Shown: piece after piece, positions 16,936 through 24,808 of the stretch
How positions within the stretch are numbered: the stretch's first letter is position 1
How the letters are laid out: every line of letters starts with the position of its first letter
Source: Micromonospora echinofusca
GTDB taxonomy: Bacteria > Actinomycetota > Actinomycetes > Mycobacteriales > Micromonosporaceae
Assembly: GCF_900091445.1 (NCBI RefSeq)
Contig: NZ_LT607733.1
Location: forward strand, 6,351,001-6,415,000
DNA: 64,000 nucleotides
Direction of reading: 5' to 3'
Made by a program: the position numbers and the translations under genes
Notes under the pieces: model-generated
The model's input: only the letters and a program-made list of their open reading frames with translations
The model's database searches: none
Told to the model about the DNA's origin: nothing

Positions 16936-17649
16936 CTAACCGGCCGGCGTCAGGATCAGCCATCCGAAGCCGACGACGTCGCGGTAGCCGTCGAGGTATT
17001 CGGCACGCCGTTCGTCGGCGAACGCACGCGCCTCCGGGGTGCCGAGGCGTTCGACGCCCGCACGCCAGTCTGACTCGAAGTCGTCCCACTCGGCGATCGT
17101 GGACACGGCGATGTGCAGCGGCCGGAATCCCGCGTCCACCGCGAGCTGGGCCAGGGTCGCCAGGTCGGGCAGGTCGCCGAAGGTCTCACGGACCTGCGCG
17201 CCGGGCCTGGTCTGGTAGAAGCCGTCGGCGAACAGCAGTTTCCCGCCGGGGTTGGTGAGCCGGTGCAGGGCGGTGAGGGCCCTCGCCGTGTCGCCCCAGA
17301 TGTGGCCGGCGCCGACGTTGACGACGAGGTCGGCGGGCCGGTCCCAGGTGGCCGCGTCCGCGCTGTGGAACCTGACCCGCTCGGCGGCTCCCCGTTCCGT
17401 CGCGCGTCGCCGGGCCCGTTCACCGTCGTCGGCGTGGCGTTCCACGCCGTCGCCGGCGATGCCGTGAGCCTCGCACAGCCGCAGGAGCAGCTCGCCGTTG
17501 CCGCAGCCCAGGTCCAGGGCTCGCCAGCCCGCCCCGGTGGGGGCCAGTCGCCGGACCAGGTCCGTCACCCGATCCTCGCCGAGCGGCGCGTTGTAGGTCA
17601 GGTTGGCCGCGGCGGCGGCCAGGTACGTACTGCGATCCTGGCTCTTCAC
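16936..17649 (-). CDS. Class I SAM-dependent methyltransferase
   Basis: 237 aa, GTG start (VKSQDRSTYLAAAAANLTYNAPL). SAM-binding motif I is WRALDLGCGNGELLLRLCEAHG (residues about 40-60), motif II includes VRFHSADAATWD, and DLVVNVGAGHIWGD and LTNPGGKLLFADGF are later conserved strands. Substrate is unknown; the spacing fits small-molecule methyltransferases. Transcribed leftward; the IS1182-type element begins 93 bp upstream of its start, so it may now use a promoter provided by, or altered by, the insertion. Confidence 0.87.
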   Translation of the reverse strand: MKSQDRSTYLAAAAANLTYNAPLGEDRVTDLVRRLAPTGAGWRALDLGCGNGELLLRLCEAHGIAGDGVERHADDGERARRRATERGAAERVRFHSADAATWDRPADLVVNVGAGHIWGDTARALTALHRLTNPGGKLLFADGFYQTRPGAQVRETFGDLPDLATLAQLAVDAGFRPLHIAVSTIAEWDDFESDWRAGVERLGTPEARAFADERRAEYLDGYRDVVGFGWLILTPAG

Positions 17650-17788
17650 CGGGCCACGGTACGACAGTGTGCCCGTGCCCGAGGGACGTCACGGCGGCGG
17701 CCGGGACTCCCCCAGTTGTATGGAGGGCCCGGAACCGAAGTGGGATGCTGTTGGTTAATTCGGGTTCTGCTGCTTCGCCCCGTCGGAT

Positions 17789-19311
17789 CTATCCGGCGGG
17801 GCGAAGTTGTGCGAAGTGGCTGATGCGGGCGGCGGCTCGGGGTGTTTCGGTGAGGTGGGCGTCTATCCGGGCGAGGTTCATCGCGGCGCCGGTGAGTTGG
17901 TGTTGCAGGGCAGTTTTGTCCAGGCCGCGGTAGCGGGATCTGCGCAGGCCGCAGCGTTGGACGCCTTGGGAGATGGTCCCCTCGACGCCGGCGCGGATCT
18001 TGTAGCGGTGTTTCCAGTCGTCGGTCTGCTGTTGTCGTCTGGCGTTGCGGACGGTGTCGTGTTCGGCCCGGTGGCGCAGAGTGAGCTCCCGGCGTTCGGC
18101 TTTGGGTGAGCTGACGCAGTCGCGCAGGCTGGGGCAGACGCGGCAGTCGGCGGGGTTGAACCGGACCCGGATCACCGGCAGGCCGTGCTGGGAGCGCCGA
18201 TGATGCCATTGCGTGCTGGTGACGCCGGTGGGGCAGGTCAACATGCTGCCGGTCCCAGTCGATAGTGAAGGCATCCTGCCCATGGCGGCTGCCGCGTTGC
18301 GTCGTGGTGTCGGCACCGATACGCCCCTGCAGGTCGACGTCGTGTTGGGTGCGGGCAGCCACAACTTGAGCGGCGTTGGGGTATCCGGCATCGACCCAGT
18401 GCTCCGCGGGCAGGCAGTCACGCCCGGCGAGACCGGCGTGGATCACCTCTGCCATCACGCTGTCCGCGACGGTGGCGCAGGTGGTGGCCACGTTCGTGAC
18501 CAGGTTCGGGGCGTGCGGCTCACAGGTCTTGGTGAGGTGGACCTTGTATCCGTCCCAGCAGGTGTCCCGCTTGACGCTGCCGCGTGCCTCGGCGTCATGC
18601 GGGGTGACCAGGCGTATCGCGCCCGGCGGCCGGTCTTTTGGGTCCCGCCGTCGCACCTCGCCCTCGACCAGGTGGAAGTGCTGGACCCACACCTGCCGCA
18701 GGATCTCCACCGCCTCCAGCTCCCGCGCCTGCTCAGGCGAACCGGCCGAGAACACCGCCTCCAGCCAGCCCGGGGCATCCCGAGCGAGCGCGTTCAACGC
18801 CGCACGCAGTGTCTCGACGACCATCCAACCAACACAGCTCACGAGCCGCCGAGACCACGTGCGTGGAGTCGGTCCTGGCCCGACCCGTCGTCTTCAGCAG
18901 CCCTTTCTCCCGGGCTGCGGCCAACACGCCGTCCAACACCCGCCGCCCCGCGTCCGCCTGCACCAGCCGGTCCCTGAACTCCGACAACACCGAGAGGTCG
19001 AAGCCCGGATCATCCAGCTCCAGCCCCAAGGCGTACTTGAAGTCGATCCTGGCCCGCACCGCCTCCGCGGCCTGCCGATCGGTGAGCCCCTCAACGAACT
19101 GCAACACCAACACCACCACCAACCGGCCCGGTGACCAGGCAGGCTTCCCCCGGACCGGGAACAAGTCCGCGAAATCAGCGTCGGTGAACAACACCCCCAA
19201 CTCGTCGCGCACCCGAATCGCCAGGCTGCCCTTCGGGAACGCGGCCCGCGCCACCCGCACCGTCTCCGCCGGAATCTCCCCCAACACCCGCAACCGCAAC
19301 GACACCCGCAA
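17789..19311 (-). pseudogene. IS1182-family transposase, frameshifted
   Basis: The N-terminal part (19311 to about 18840) reads GEIPAETVRVARAAFPKGSLA, FVEGLTDRQAAEAVR and RTDSTHVVSAARELCWL. It then continues in another frame as VVETLRAALNALARDAPGWLEAVF through DAFTIDWDRQHV, and from about 18250 in a third frame as LTCPTGVTSTQW to EGTISQGVQRCGLRRSRYRGLDKTALQHQLTGAAMNLARIDAHL. Together these cover a full IS1182 transposase of about 500 aa, including the late catalytic Glu region. The two breaks, near 18,820-18,840 and 18,235-18,250, should inactivate it. Confidence 0.85.
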
Positions 19312-19329
19312 CCCACCCCAATACGAAAA

Positions 19330-19370
19330 CGTCGGCCTTCAAGACCACAACCAGGTCTTGAAGGCCGACG
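19330..19370. repeat. 16-bp perfect stem-loop inside the IS right end
   Basis: CGTCGGCCTTCAAGAC (19330-19345) pairs exactly with 19355-19370 around the 9-nt loop CACAACCAG, between the transposase start and the right terminal repeat. Confidence 0.75.
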
Positions 19371-19437
19371 TCACGCAGAACCCGAATTAACCAACAGCAT
19401 CCCGAAGTGGTGCCGGGCCCTCGCGCGCTGGTGGTGC

Positions 19438-20388
19438 TCAGCCGGCCGTGATGGTGAACGAGGTGGTGTCGTCCGCCGGGTCCACGTCGGTCAGGCTCAC
19501 CACGTAGTCCGAAGTGGGCGTGTATGAGCCCGTGCCCAGTTCACCCGTCGGGGTGCCGGCCGGCGCGGTGAGGATGACGTCGAAGGTGCGCGCCTCACCG
19601 GGCACGAACCGGCCGCCCGGCACGGTGAACCAGTCCCAGGAACTCGGCATGTCCTGCGGCTCGATGTGGTCCACCACGACGCCGGCCGGCAGGTCGGCGA
19701 TGACGTTGAGCCCGAACGAGGGCGCGTCGTTGCCGTACCGGACGGTCAGCGGCATGCGGCCCTGGAGGCTCCCGTCCGGGAGCCGGTCGAGCCTGACCTG
19801 GTTCGCGCTCAGCGAGACGTCGGTCTGGGTCGCCTGCACGTACGGCCGAGGCTTGGTGATCTTGCCCTTCGTGGAACGGAACAGGGTCGTGAACGGGGCG
19901 CTCTGGACCGGCTCCTGATCGCCGTTCGGCACCACGCCGATCCAGCTGCCGTCGACGACCATCGGGTAGTCCCGAGGGGTCGTCCCGACGTGGAACCGGA
20001 CGCTGTGCGCCCGGCTGGCACCGGACGCCAGCTCGCCGCTCCCGCTGCCGCAGTTCACCAGGGTGCGGACGCCGACCACGCCCTGCCAGACGCAGGCGTC
20101 CTCGGGGAAGACGTGGCCCTCCGCGGCGCCGGCCGGTTCGAGGAAGCTCAGGCTGTAGTAGCTGGCGGTCGGGCCGTTGTTCGTGACCGTGGCATTGAGC
20201 GTGCCGACGTAGCCCTGGTCGGTCGGCTCCAGGATCAGCCGCTGCGCCGCGATGGACAGCGTGCCGGTGCCGGACGTGTGCGGCGCGGCGACGGCCGGGG
20301 CCGCGCTGGCGACGGCGGCGGCCGCAACGACCGCCAGGCCGAGCGCGGCGGCCGAGACGCGACGCCCTGTGGACAGAGTGATGGACAT
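19438..20388 (-). CDS. Secreted protein of unknown function
   Basis: 316 aa. Clear signal peptide: basic MSITLSTGRR, hydrophobic core about residues 12-30, Ala-rich cleavage region (AAPAVAAPHTSG). The mature part looks like two beta-sandwich domains, with LNATVTNNGPTASYYSLSFLEP and LTVRYGNDAPSFGLNVIADLPAGVVVDHIEP resembling conserved-domain-of-unknown-partner (DUF11/CARDB-like) folds. One Cys pair (DACVW, NCGSG) could form a disulfide outside the cell. GGGGAAGG precedes the ATG. No sorting signal, so it is probably released. Its terminator was hit by the IS1182-type element. Confidence 0.75.
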   Translation of the reverse strand: MSITLSTGRRVSAAALGLAVVAAAAVASAAPAVAAPHTSGTGTLSIAAQRLILEPTDQGYVGTLNATVTNNGPTASYYSLSFLEPAGAAEGHVFPEDACVWQGVVGVRTLVNCGSGSGELASGASRAHSVRFHVGTTPRDYPMVVDGSWIGVVPNGDQEPVQSAPFTTLFRSTKGKITKPRPYVQATQTDVSLSANQVRLDRLPDGSLQGRMPLTVRYGNDAPSFGLNVIADLPAGVVVDHIEPQDMPSSWDWFTVPGGRFVPGEARTFDVILTAPAGTPTGELGTGSYTPTSDYVVSLTDVDPADDTTSFTITAG

Positions 20389-20630
20389 GCTGGACGCACC
20401 TTCCCCCGTGGTTCATCACGCGCCGTAGCGGACGCGTGCTGCCCGAGCAACATAACCAGGCTCGTTCCGTCCACGCTGTCCCCCGGGACGAAACGGACCA
20501 GCCGCCTCGATCTGCCCTGCCGGCGCCGGCTCTGCCGCCGGTCCACTCGCGACGAGCGCAGCGGCACGTAGCTGGAAGGGACGCACGGGCCAGCGGCCAT
20601 CGTCTTGCTCCCCACTGGCATGCTCGTCGC

Positions 20631-21077
20631 ATGCACCCCCACCAGCCCCGCTACGAGCCGATCATGGCTCCGCCCGCACGCCCGGGCCGATGGCGGGTGT
20701 GGCTGGCGGTGGTCGCCGGGGCACTCCTGCTGTCCTACGCCCTGTTCACCATCGGTCAGGTGCGCTACCTCGACGCGAACGGCGTCACCACTCAGGCAGA
20801 GGTCGTGGACAGGCAGCTCGGTGGCCGCTCGGACTTCGTGCGCGTGCGCGTCAGTTCCGGGGAGGAGATGAACCTCTGGGCGTGGGAGGGATCTCCCGAG
20901 GTCGGCGAGACGATGACGGTGGTTCACCTTCGGGGGTCGGACTGGGCCAAGGACGCCCGCGCGTTCGCGCCGGAAGGAAGCGTCTGGCCGGACCTGTGGC
21001 TGGGCGCCCTGTTCCTCGGCGGAGCGCTGTGGCAGCAACGCCGCACCCGGCGCGCGTCCGCACCGGGCGGGTACTGA
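20631..21077 (+). CDS. Small membrane protein, DUF3592-like layout
   Basis: 148 aa from ATG 20631 (ATG 20664 also possible). A hydrophobic helix at about residues 23-43, an external segment of about 65 residues (TTQAEVVDRQLGGRSDFVRVRVSSGEEMNLWAWEGSPEVGETMTVVHLR), then a second helix (WLGALFLGGALW). The extracytoplasmic part resembles DUF3592 proteins (VxxR..GR..F..V.F..G at the surface and GdxVxVxY-like MTVVHLR). Function unknown. The upstream reading-frame extension is arginine-rich and probably not translated. Confidence 0.65.
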   Translation: MHPHQPRYEPIMAPPARPGRWRVWLAVVAGALLLSYALFTIGQVRYLDANGVTTQAEVVDRQLGGRSDFVRVRVSSGEEMNLWAWEGSPEVGETMTVVHLRGSDWAKDARAFAPEGSVWPDLWLGALFLGGALWQQRRTRRASAPGGY

Positions 21078-21281
21078 CGCGGAGAGTGATTCCGGCAGGT
21101 CGGACCGGCACCACTCGGGCAGGCTCTCCGGGCGCCACCGGCCGTCGCGCTTGATCGACTGCCGATGCTGGTTGGCCGGTACCGGGGCAGACCGGGTTCG
21201 AGACCTGGCCAGGACGGCATCTTGGTCTGCCAACCCGGGACCGGGGCGGCAGGCCAAGGGTATTCGACCGACGGACGACGG

Positions 21282-21827
21282 TCAGGAGCTCTTGGGGAGT
21301 TCCTGAGGCCACCGCTGGCGGTCGACGCTGTCCCGCCAGTCGGCCACCGGGCCCGATCGCCCAGCACGGGCCGCTTCCCGGTCAACGACCGGGAAGTCTG
21401 CCCCGCCAACCAGTTGGTGCGTCCCACGCCCCTGCTCCGTCTTCGCCGCCAGCACATAGGTCGTGCCGGGCCGCAGCAAGGGCTCGCCCTCGACCCGCCA
21501 GGTGTCCTTGCCGAGGGTCCCACCCAACTGGACCACCCGTAGCGTCTTGACCGGCTCGCCCTTGAGGGTCATGTCCACTGTCACGTCGAAGACGGTGTAG
21601 GGCGCACCGTCGCGCTCCTGCACCTCGGCGACACGGTCCACCGTCGCAACGACGACGTAGTCGGCGAACCCGGCCACCTTCGTCTCATCCTTCACATCGA
21701 ACGCATAGGACGAGTGCACCGAGTGCATCTCACCCGCGCGCAGCGAGTCGTAGGCCAACCACCCGCCAGAGGCCACCGCGATAGCGACGGTGCCTGCGAC
21801 CAGCGGTCGAACAAGGCGGCGATCCAT
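21282..21827 (-). CDS. Membrane-anchored or secreted protein of unknown function
   Basis: 181 aa from ATG 21827; GGGGGTG precedes it at 6 nt, which decides against the ATG at 21842. Basic start, one helix (VRPLVAGTVAIAVASGGWLAY), then about 150 external residues: FADYVVVATVDRVAEVQERDGAPYTVFDVTVDMTLKGEP, KTLRVVQLGGTLGKDTWRVEGEPLLRPGTTYVLAAKTE. The last segment resembles small extracellular beta-sandwich proteins of actinomycetes that end in a loop rich in Asp/Gly. I cannot assign a function. Upstream TTGACA at about 21935-21940 could be its -35 box. Confidence 0.65.
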   Translation of the reverse strand: MDRRLVRPLVAGTVAIAVASGGWLAYDSLRAGEMHSVHSSYAFDVKDETKVAGFADYVVVATVDRVAEVQERDGAPYTVFDVTVDMTLKGEPVKTLRVVQLGGTLGKDTWRVEGEPLLRPGTTYVLAAKTEQGRGTHQLVGGADFPVVDREAARAGRSGPVADWRDSVDRQRWPQELPKSS

Positions 21828-22056
21828 GCTCAGCACCCCCATCGTTGTGGTACGAGTCGATGTCCCACGACTACAGGTCGTTGCTCACGTTCGGGTTGTA
21901 GCCGTCCACGTGATGCGTGTTCAGTTTGCTGGCTCGATGGTTGTCAACGAACCTGACGATCAGCGAACGCCACCGCATGGGGTAGCGATCACCAGGAACT
22001 GCCCGCAGTCCGGTTCGGGCACCACCGCCGACTCGACGGGCCCTAGCATCGTCGGC

Positions 22057-22794
22057 ATGGCAACGCGGCTCGTGCAGATCAACATGAAGGCTCGGGACGA
22101 CTCCGCCCTGGGCGGCTTCTGGGCCGAGGTGCTCGGGTGGGGAGTCTCCAGCGAGGGCCCCGGCGTGACCAACCTCGAACCCGAGGGCTTCGTCTACCCC
22201 GACCCCGTCGCCGTCTGCATCGACCTCATCGTCTCCCCGGAACCGAAGACGGTGAAGAACCGCGTGCACGTCGACCTCGCCACCACCTCTGCGGTCCATC
22301 AGGCGGAGATGGTCGCGCGCCTGAAGGAACTCGGCGCGACACCCGCCGACGTAGGCCAAGGCGACGTCCCCTGGACGGTCATGGCCGACCCGGAGGGCAA
22401 CGAGTTCTGCGTCCTGGACCCCCGTCCGCTCTACCGCGACACCGGGCCGATCGCCGCGGTGGTGGTCGACTGCGCGGATCCGCGTGCCATGGCCCGCTTC
22501 TGGGGCGAGGCCACGGACTGGACCCTGCACGAGGTGACCGACCACCACGCGGTGCTGCGCTCCGCCAAGGGTGTCGGCCCATACCTGCGGTTCCTCCGCA
22601 CACCCGACGCGAAGACCGTGTGGAACCGCGTCCATCTCGACATCCGCCCGTACCCGGGTGACGACCTGGCGGCCGAGGCGGCCAGACTGCGATCCCTGGG
22701 TGCCACCGTCATCGACCTCAGCCAGGACGATGTCCCGTGGACCGTCCTCGCCGACCCGGAGGGCAACGAGTTCTGCCTCCTCACTCCCAGCTGA
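22057..22794 (+). CDS. VOC-family protein with two glyoxalase-like domains
   Basis: 245 aa. Two copies of a Glyoxalase_6-type domain: residues about 1-118 and 126-245. Each has FW(A/G)E, a KTVKNRVHVDL / KTVWNRVHLDI strand with the metal His, LGATxxDxxQxDVPWTVxADPEGNEFCxL. The two halves are close repeats of each other, so the monomer should form the whole active site. Glyoxalase/bleomycin-resistance type proteins of this sort act as dioxygenases, isomerases or drug binders; the substrate cannot be told. Monocistronic. Confidence 0.88.
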   Translation: MATRLVQINMKARDDSALGGFWAEVLGWGVSSEGPGVTNLEPEGFVYPDPVAVCIDLIVSPEPKTVKNRVHVDLATTSAVHQAEMVARLKELGATPADVGQGDVPWTVMADPEGNEFCVLDPRPLYRDTGPIAAVVVDCADPRAMARFWGEATDWTLHEVTDHHAVLRSAKGVGPYLRFLRTPDAKTVWNRVHLDIRPYPGDDLAAEAARLRSLGATVIDLSQDDVPWTVLADPEGNEFCLLTPS

Positions 22795-22842
22795 CCCGGA
22801 CCCTCGTCGACCGCGTTCAATGGGGCGCGGCGACAGGTGGAG

Positions 22843-23142
22843 CTAGGCGATCGGCTGCTCCGTCCACGGAACGGACCGCAGCGCGATCGGCCGATGGGCG
22901 CTGGCTCGGTCGACAACCTCGACCGGTGTCAATTCCGGTGCAACCGTGAAGATCAGATCCGAGATGTCCGGGTAGCCCAGGTCGCGTTCGAGCCGGTCCA
23001 GCCAGTCGCTCAGCTCGGCGTCGTCCGCGTAGTCGAGCCGCATGATCCGCTCGACGAGCTGAATCGCCTCGTTCCGCGTCAGCTTCGCGGGCAAGGCGCC
23101 TCCTCCGACCGGGGCTGATGGCACGCCATCGGCGCGCCGCAT
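22843..23142 (-). CDS. Colicin-E/pyocin immunity-like protein
   Basis: 99 aa from ATG 23142 (GTG 23124 possible). LTRNEAIQLVERIMRLDYADDAELSDWLDRLERDLGYPDISDLIF aligns in pattern with the E-type immunity fold: the eL...l..le...hP..SDLI signature that contacts a nuclease colicin. The tail LTPVEVVDRASAHRPIAL is frequent in actinobacterial members. These proteins bind and block nuclease toxins, but no nuclease toxin gene is next to it. It lies immediately after the original tRNA-Gly terminator, so before the mobile element inserted it was the first gene downstream of that tRNA. Confidence 0.72.
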   Translation of the reverse strand: MRRADGVPSAPVGGGALPAKLTRNEAIQLVERIMRLDYADDAELSDWLDRLERDLGYPDISDLIFTVAPELTPVEVVDRASAHRPIALRSVPWTEQPIA

Positions 23143-23162
23143 GATCCTTGACCGTGGAACCG

Positions 23163-23205
23163 CGAAGGCCCCGACCGGATCCAAATCCTGGTCGGGGCCT
23201 TCGCG
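23163..23205 (-). terminator. Original terminator of tRNA-Gly
   Basis: Stem GCGAAGGCCCCGACC (23163-23177) pairs with GGTCGGGGCCTTCGC (23191-23205) around a 13-nt loop. It lies directly beyond the displaced tRNA 3' end on the minus strand. Confidence 0.75.
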
Positions 23206-23206
23206 C

Positions 23207-23250
23207 TGGAGCGGGTGACGGGAATCGAACCCGCACTGTCAGCTTGGGAA
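23207..23250 (-). repeat. Attachment site copy: displaced 3' part of tRNA-Gly (att, left)
   Basis: 44 bp identical to 32791-32834, which is the CCA end, T-arm and anticodon-arm 3' half of the intact tRNA-Gly(CCC). Flanking bases differ on both sides, so the repeat is exactly 44 bp. Here it is not followed by the rest of a tRNA. This is the outer end of the integrated element. Confidence 0.92.
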
Positions 23251-23381
23251 TCAGTTTGGGAGGTGCCTTGACTCGCGAACATGCTCCAACGGCCGTGCTG
23301 GTGATCAGGTCGGGCTCCCCGCCACTCGCTGTCGGGGTCGGGCTGGGAGGTGCCGTTGGTGCCCCTTGTTGACCGGTCCTG

Positions 23382-23406
23382 CGGGCACACAGCGGGCACG
23401 GCGAGC
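23382..23406 (+). repeat. Candidate integrase arm site (left copy)
   Basis: 25 bp matching 32701-32725 at 22 of 25 positions in the same orientation. Each copy holds two GGGCAC half-sites 10-11 bp apart (CGGGCAC, then AGCGGGCACGGC). Confidence 0.5.
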
Positions 23407-23435
23407 AGTCAGTCCGATCTTGCTACGGTGCGGCT

Positions 23436-23816
23436 ATGCGATTCGATAGCCGTCCCTGGACGGGCATATTGGCGGTTGGACTCGGGTTGCCGGTGGGTTG
23501 GCTTTCGGCTGGCGCTGGCGGCTCGGTTCAACGCGCCCCCGCCGCCGTCCTCGTGATGGCGCTCGGACTTGGCGGCGCTGGCCTACTCATCGGCCTGGTA
23601 TCGGGCTACGGGAATCACGGACGTTGGTTTGTTTCGGCGCTGGTGCTGCTGGCCGGCTTTTACGCCGGCACGTGGCTGAACTCGCCCCACCACAGCCCCG
23701 CCGGGGATGCGCTCGTCCTAGCCATCTCCGCCATCCCGGCTTGCGTTGGTGCCGGTCTCGGGTCCGCAGTCGGTCAGCACCTCGCGACCCGGCGACCTCA
23801 GACCCCTTCGGTGTGA
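23436..23816 (+). CDS. Small membrane protein in the mobile element
   Basis: 126 aa with four hydrophobic segments (about 8-25, 37-57, 65-80 and 92-112) and a charged tail (ATRRPQTPSV). The ATG at 23436 opens MRFDSRPWTGILAVG. Small multi-helix membrane proteins are common cargo of actinomycete integrative elements, where some are spread (Spd) proteins acting in mycelial transfer. A Spd-like role is possible but not shown by sequence. Not recognised otherwise. Followed after 164 bp by another small membrane protein gene. Confidence 0.6.
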   Translation: MRFDSRPWTGILAVGLGLPVGWLSAGAGGSVQRAPAAVLVMALGLGGAGLLIGLVSGYGNHGRWFVSALVLLAGFYAGTWLNSPHHSPAGDALVLAISAIPACVGAGLGSAVGQHLATRRPQTPSV

Positions 23817-23979
23817 AGGAACCATCGCTGACTAACGAGCTGCGCGCCCGACAGAGGTGACCTGCTCGAACGGTCCGCCAGAGTCCGCAGGCGTCCGTCT
23901 TCGCTCACCTCGGTCGTCACCCGGTTAGTCACTCAGTCCACGGGCGGGCTTCCTTGGCCGCGTGCGTTCTAATGGCCTC

Positions 23980-24216
23980 GTGCCGAAACCCTCGACCCCC
24001 TCACTTCTCTACTACCTGCGGTTCCCCTTGTGGCTCTTCATGTTGCCCGTGCTGCTGTTCGCCGGCCTTCCTGCCCTGATGTTGGCCGGTCACGGCGAGT
24101 TTGGCGCAGCTGCGCTGGCCTTGATCAGCAACGTCTACGCGATCATCCTCGGCCGCCTGCTCCTCGCTAGAACGCTTCTCGGGAAGGGAAGGGTGAAGCC
24201 CGAGGACTTAGCCTGA
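23980..24216 (+). CDS. Small membrane protein in the mobile element, second
   Basis: 78 aa, GTG start (VPKPSTPSLLYYLRFPL). Two helices at about residues 11-33 and 40-62, with a basic C-terminus (GKGRVKPEDLA). TTCTAATGG just upstream may be a -10 region with a short or absent leader. Function unknown; as for its neighbour, a role in transfer or spread within mycelium is only a guess. An in-frame GTG at 23962 is possible. Confidence 0.55.
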   Translation: MPKPSTPSLLYYLRFPLWLFMLPVLLFAGLPALMLAGHGEFGAAALALISNVYAIILGRLLLARTLLGKGRVKPEDLA

Positions 24217-24803
24217 ACGCTTCCAAACTCGTCCCCCGTCTGCGCTCGTCAAGCGGGCCTTGACGCACGTACGGACGCTGCCGGAGTCGATGTCGGCTCT
24301 CGTGTCACGGACCGCGCCCCCGGCGGACACCGCCACAGTGGCGCAGTTGACCTAACCTCGCCCGGCGCGGACCCGGCTCCCGGGGTCGGAGGTGGCCACC
24401 GGCGGCCACCTCTCCCCCTCCCAGGTGAGCGGTTGATCTGACCTGAGTGGCTGTGGAGCCGGCTCCTGGACGACCGGCATGCCGCCGCGCGGACACCGCC
24501 CCCATGCTTGGGGCTTGCCGCGCGGACCCGGCGCGCGCCCTCCTTGCGCCGCGCTGCTCGGGCGCGGCGCGGCCGGCTGCCGGCGACGGACCTTCACCAC
24601 TCTCTGAGCCACCCCCGTCTGCGGCGGCCCCTCCGGGCTTTCCGCTCTCCGCGCCAGCCGCCGGGCGTGTTGCGTGGCCGGAGTCGGAGCGCCAGCGGAG
24701 CGACGGACGCGCGCCCAGGCGGCGGCGCGTGCGGCCCGTTCAGGGCCGCCTTGAAGACGTACAGAAAGTTCTCACCACTGCGCCGGCAGGCGGCCTGTCC
24801 TCC
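24217..24803. other. GC-rich stretch with no convincing gene
   Basis: Nearly 600 bp between the second small membrane gene and the IS481-type element. Open frames exist on both strands but are arginine/proline-rich and overlap each other, the mark of non-coding GC-rich DNA. It ends with GGCCCGTTCAGGGCC (24737-24751), a short hairpin. It may be the remains of genes lost when the insertion sequence arrived. Confidence 0.5.
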
Positions 24804-24808
24804 GTCGG

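Larger units (their letters stand above)
17742..19403 (-). mobile_element. IS1182-type insertion sequence, about 1,662 bp, inactivated
   Basis: Perfect 29-bp terminal inverted repeats at 17742-17770 and 19375-19403 (ends begin GGGATGCTGTTGGTTAATTC), flanked by the 5-bp duplication GAAGT. It contains one transposase frame broken by two frameshifts. A 16-bp perfect stem-loop (19330-19345 / 19355-19370, stem CGTCGGCCTTCAAGAC) sits just upstream of the transposase start and may shield it from outside transcription. The intact ends could still be moved by a related transposase. Confidence 0.88.
17723..19422. terminator. Terminator-like hairpin split by the IS1182-type element
   Basis: The half-stem GAGGGCCCGGAACC (17723-17736) and the half-stem GGTGCCGGGCCCTC (19409-19422) are complementary at 13 of 14 positions. 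The 5-bp target duplication GAAGT (17737-17741 and 19404-19408) was the loop. Removing the insertion gives a 14-bp stem with a 5-nt loop 16 bp after the stop of the 19438-20388 gene, so it was its terminator. Confidence 0.75.

Noticed and set aside
17646..18842. Minus-strand frame as an independent gene
   Set aside because: It is the middle part of the frameshifted IS1182 transposase and then an out-of-frame tail.
21165..21250. Stretch with GGTTCGAGACC resembling a tRNA T-arm
   Set aside because: No acceptor or anticodon stem could be built around it.
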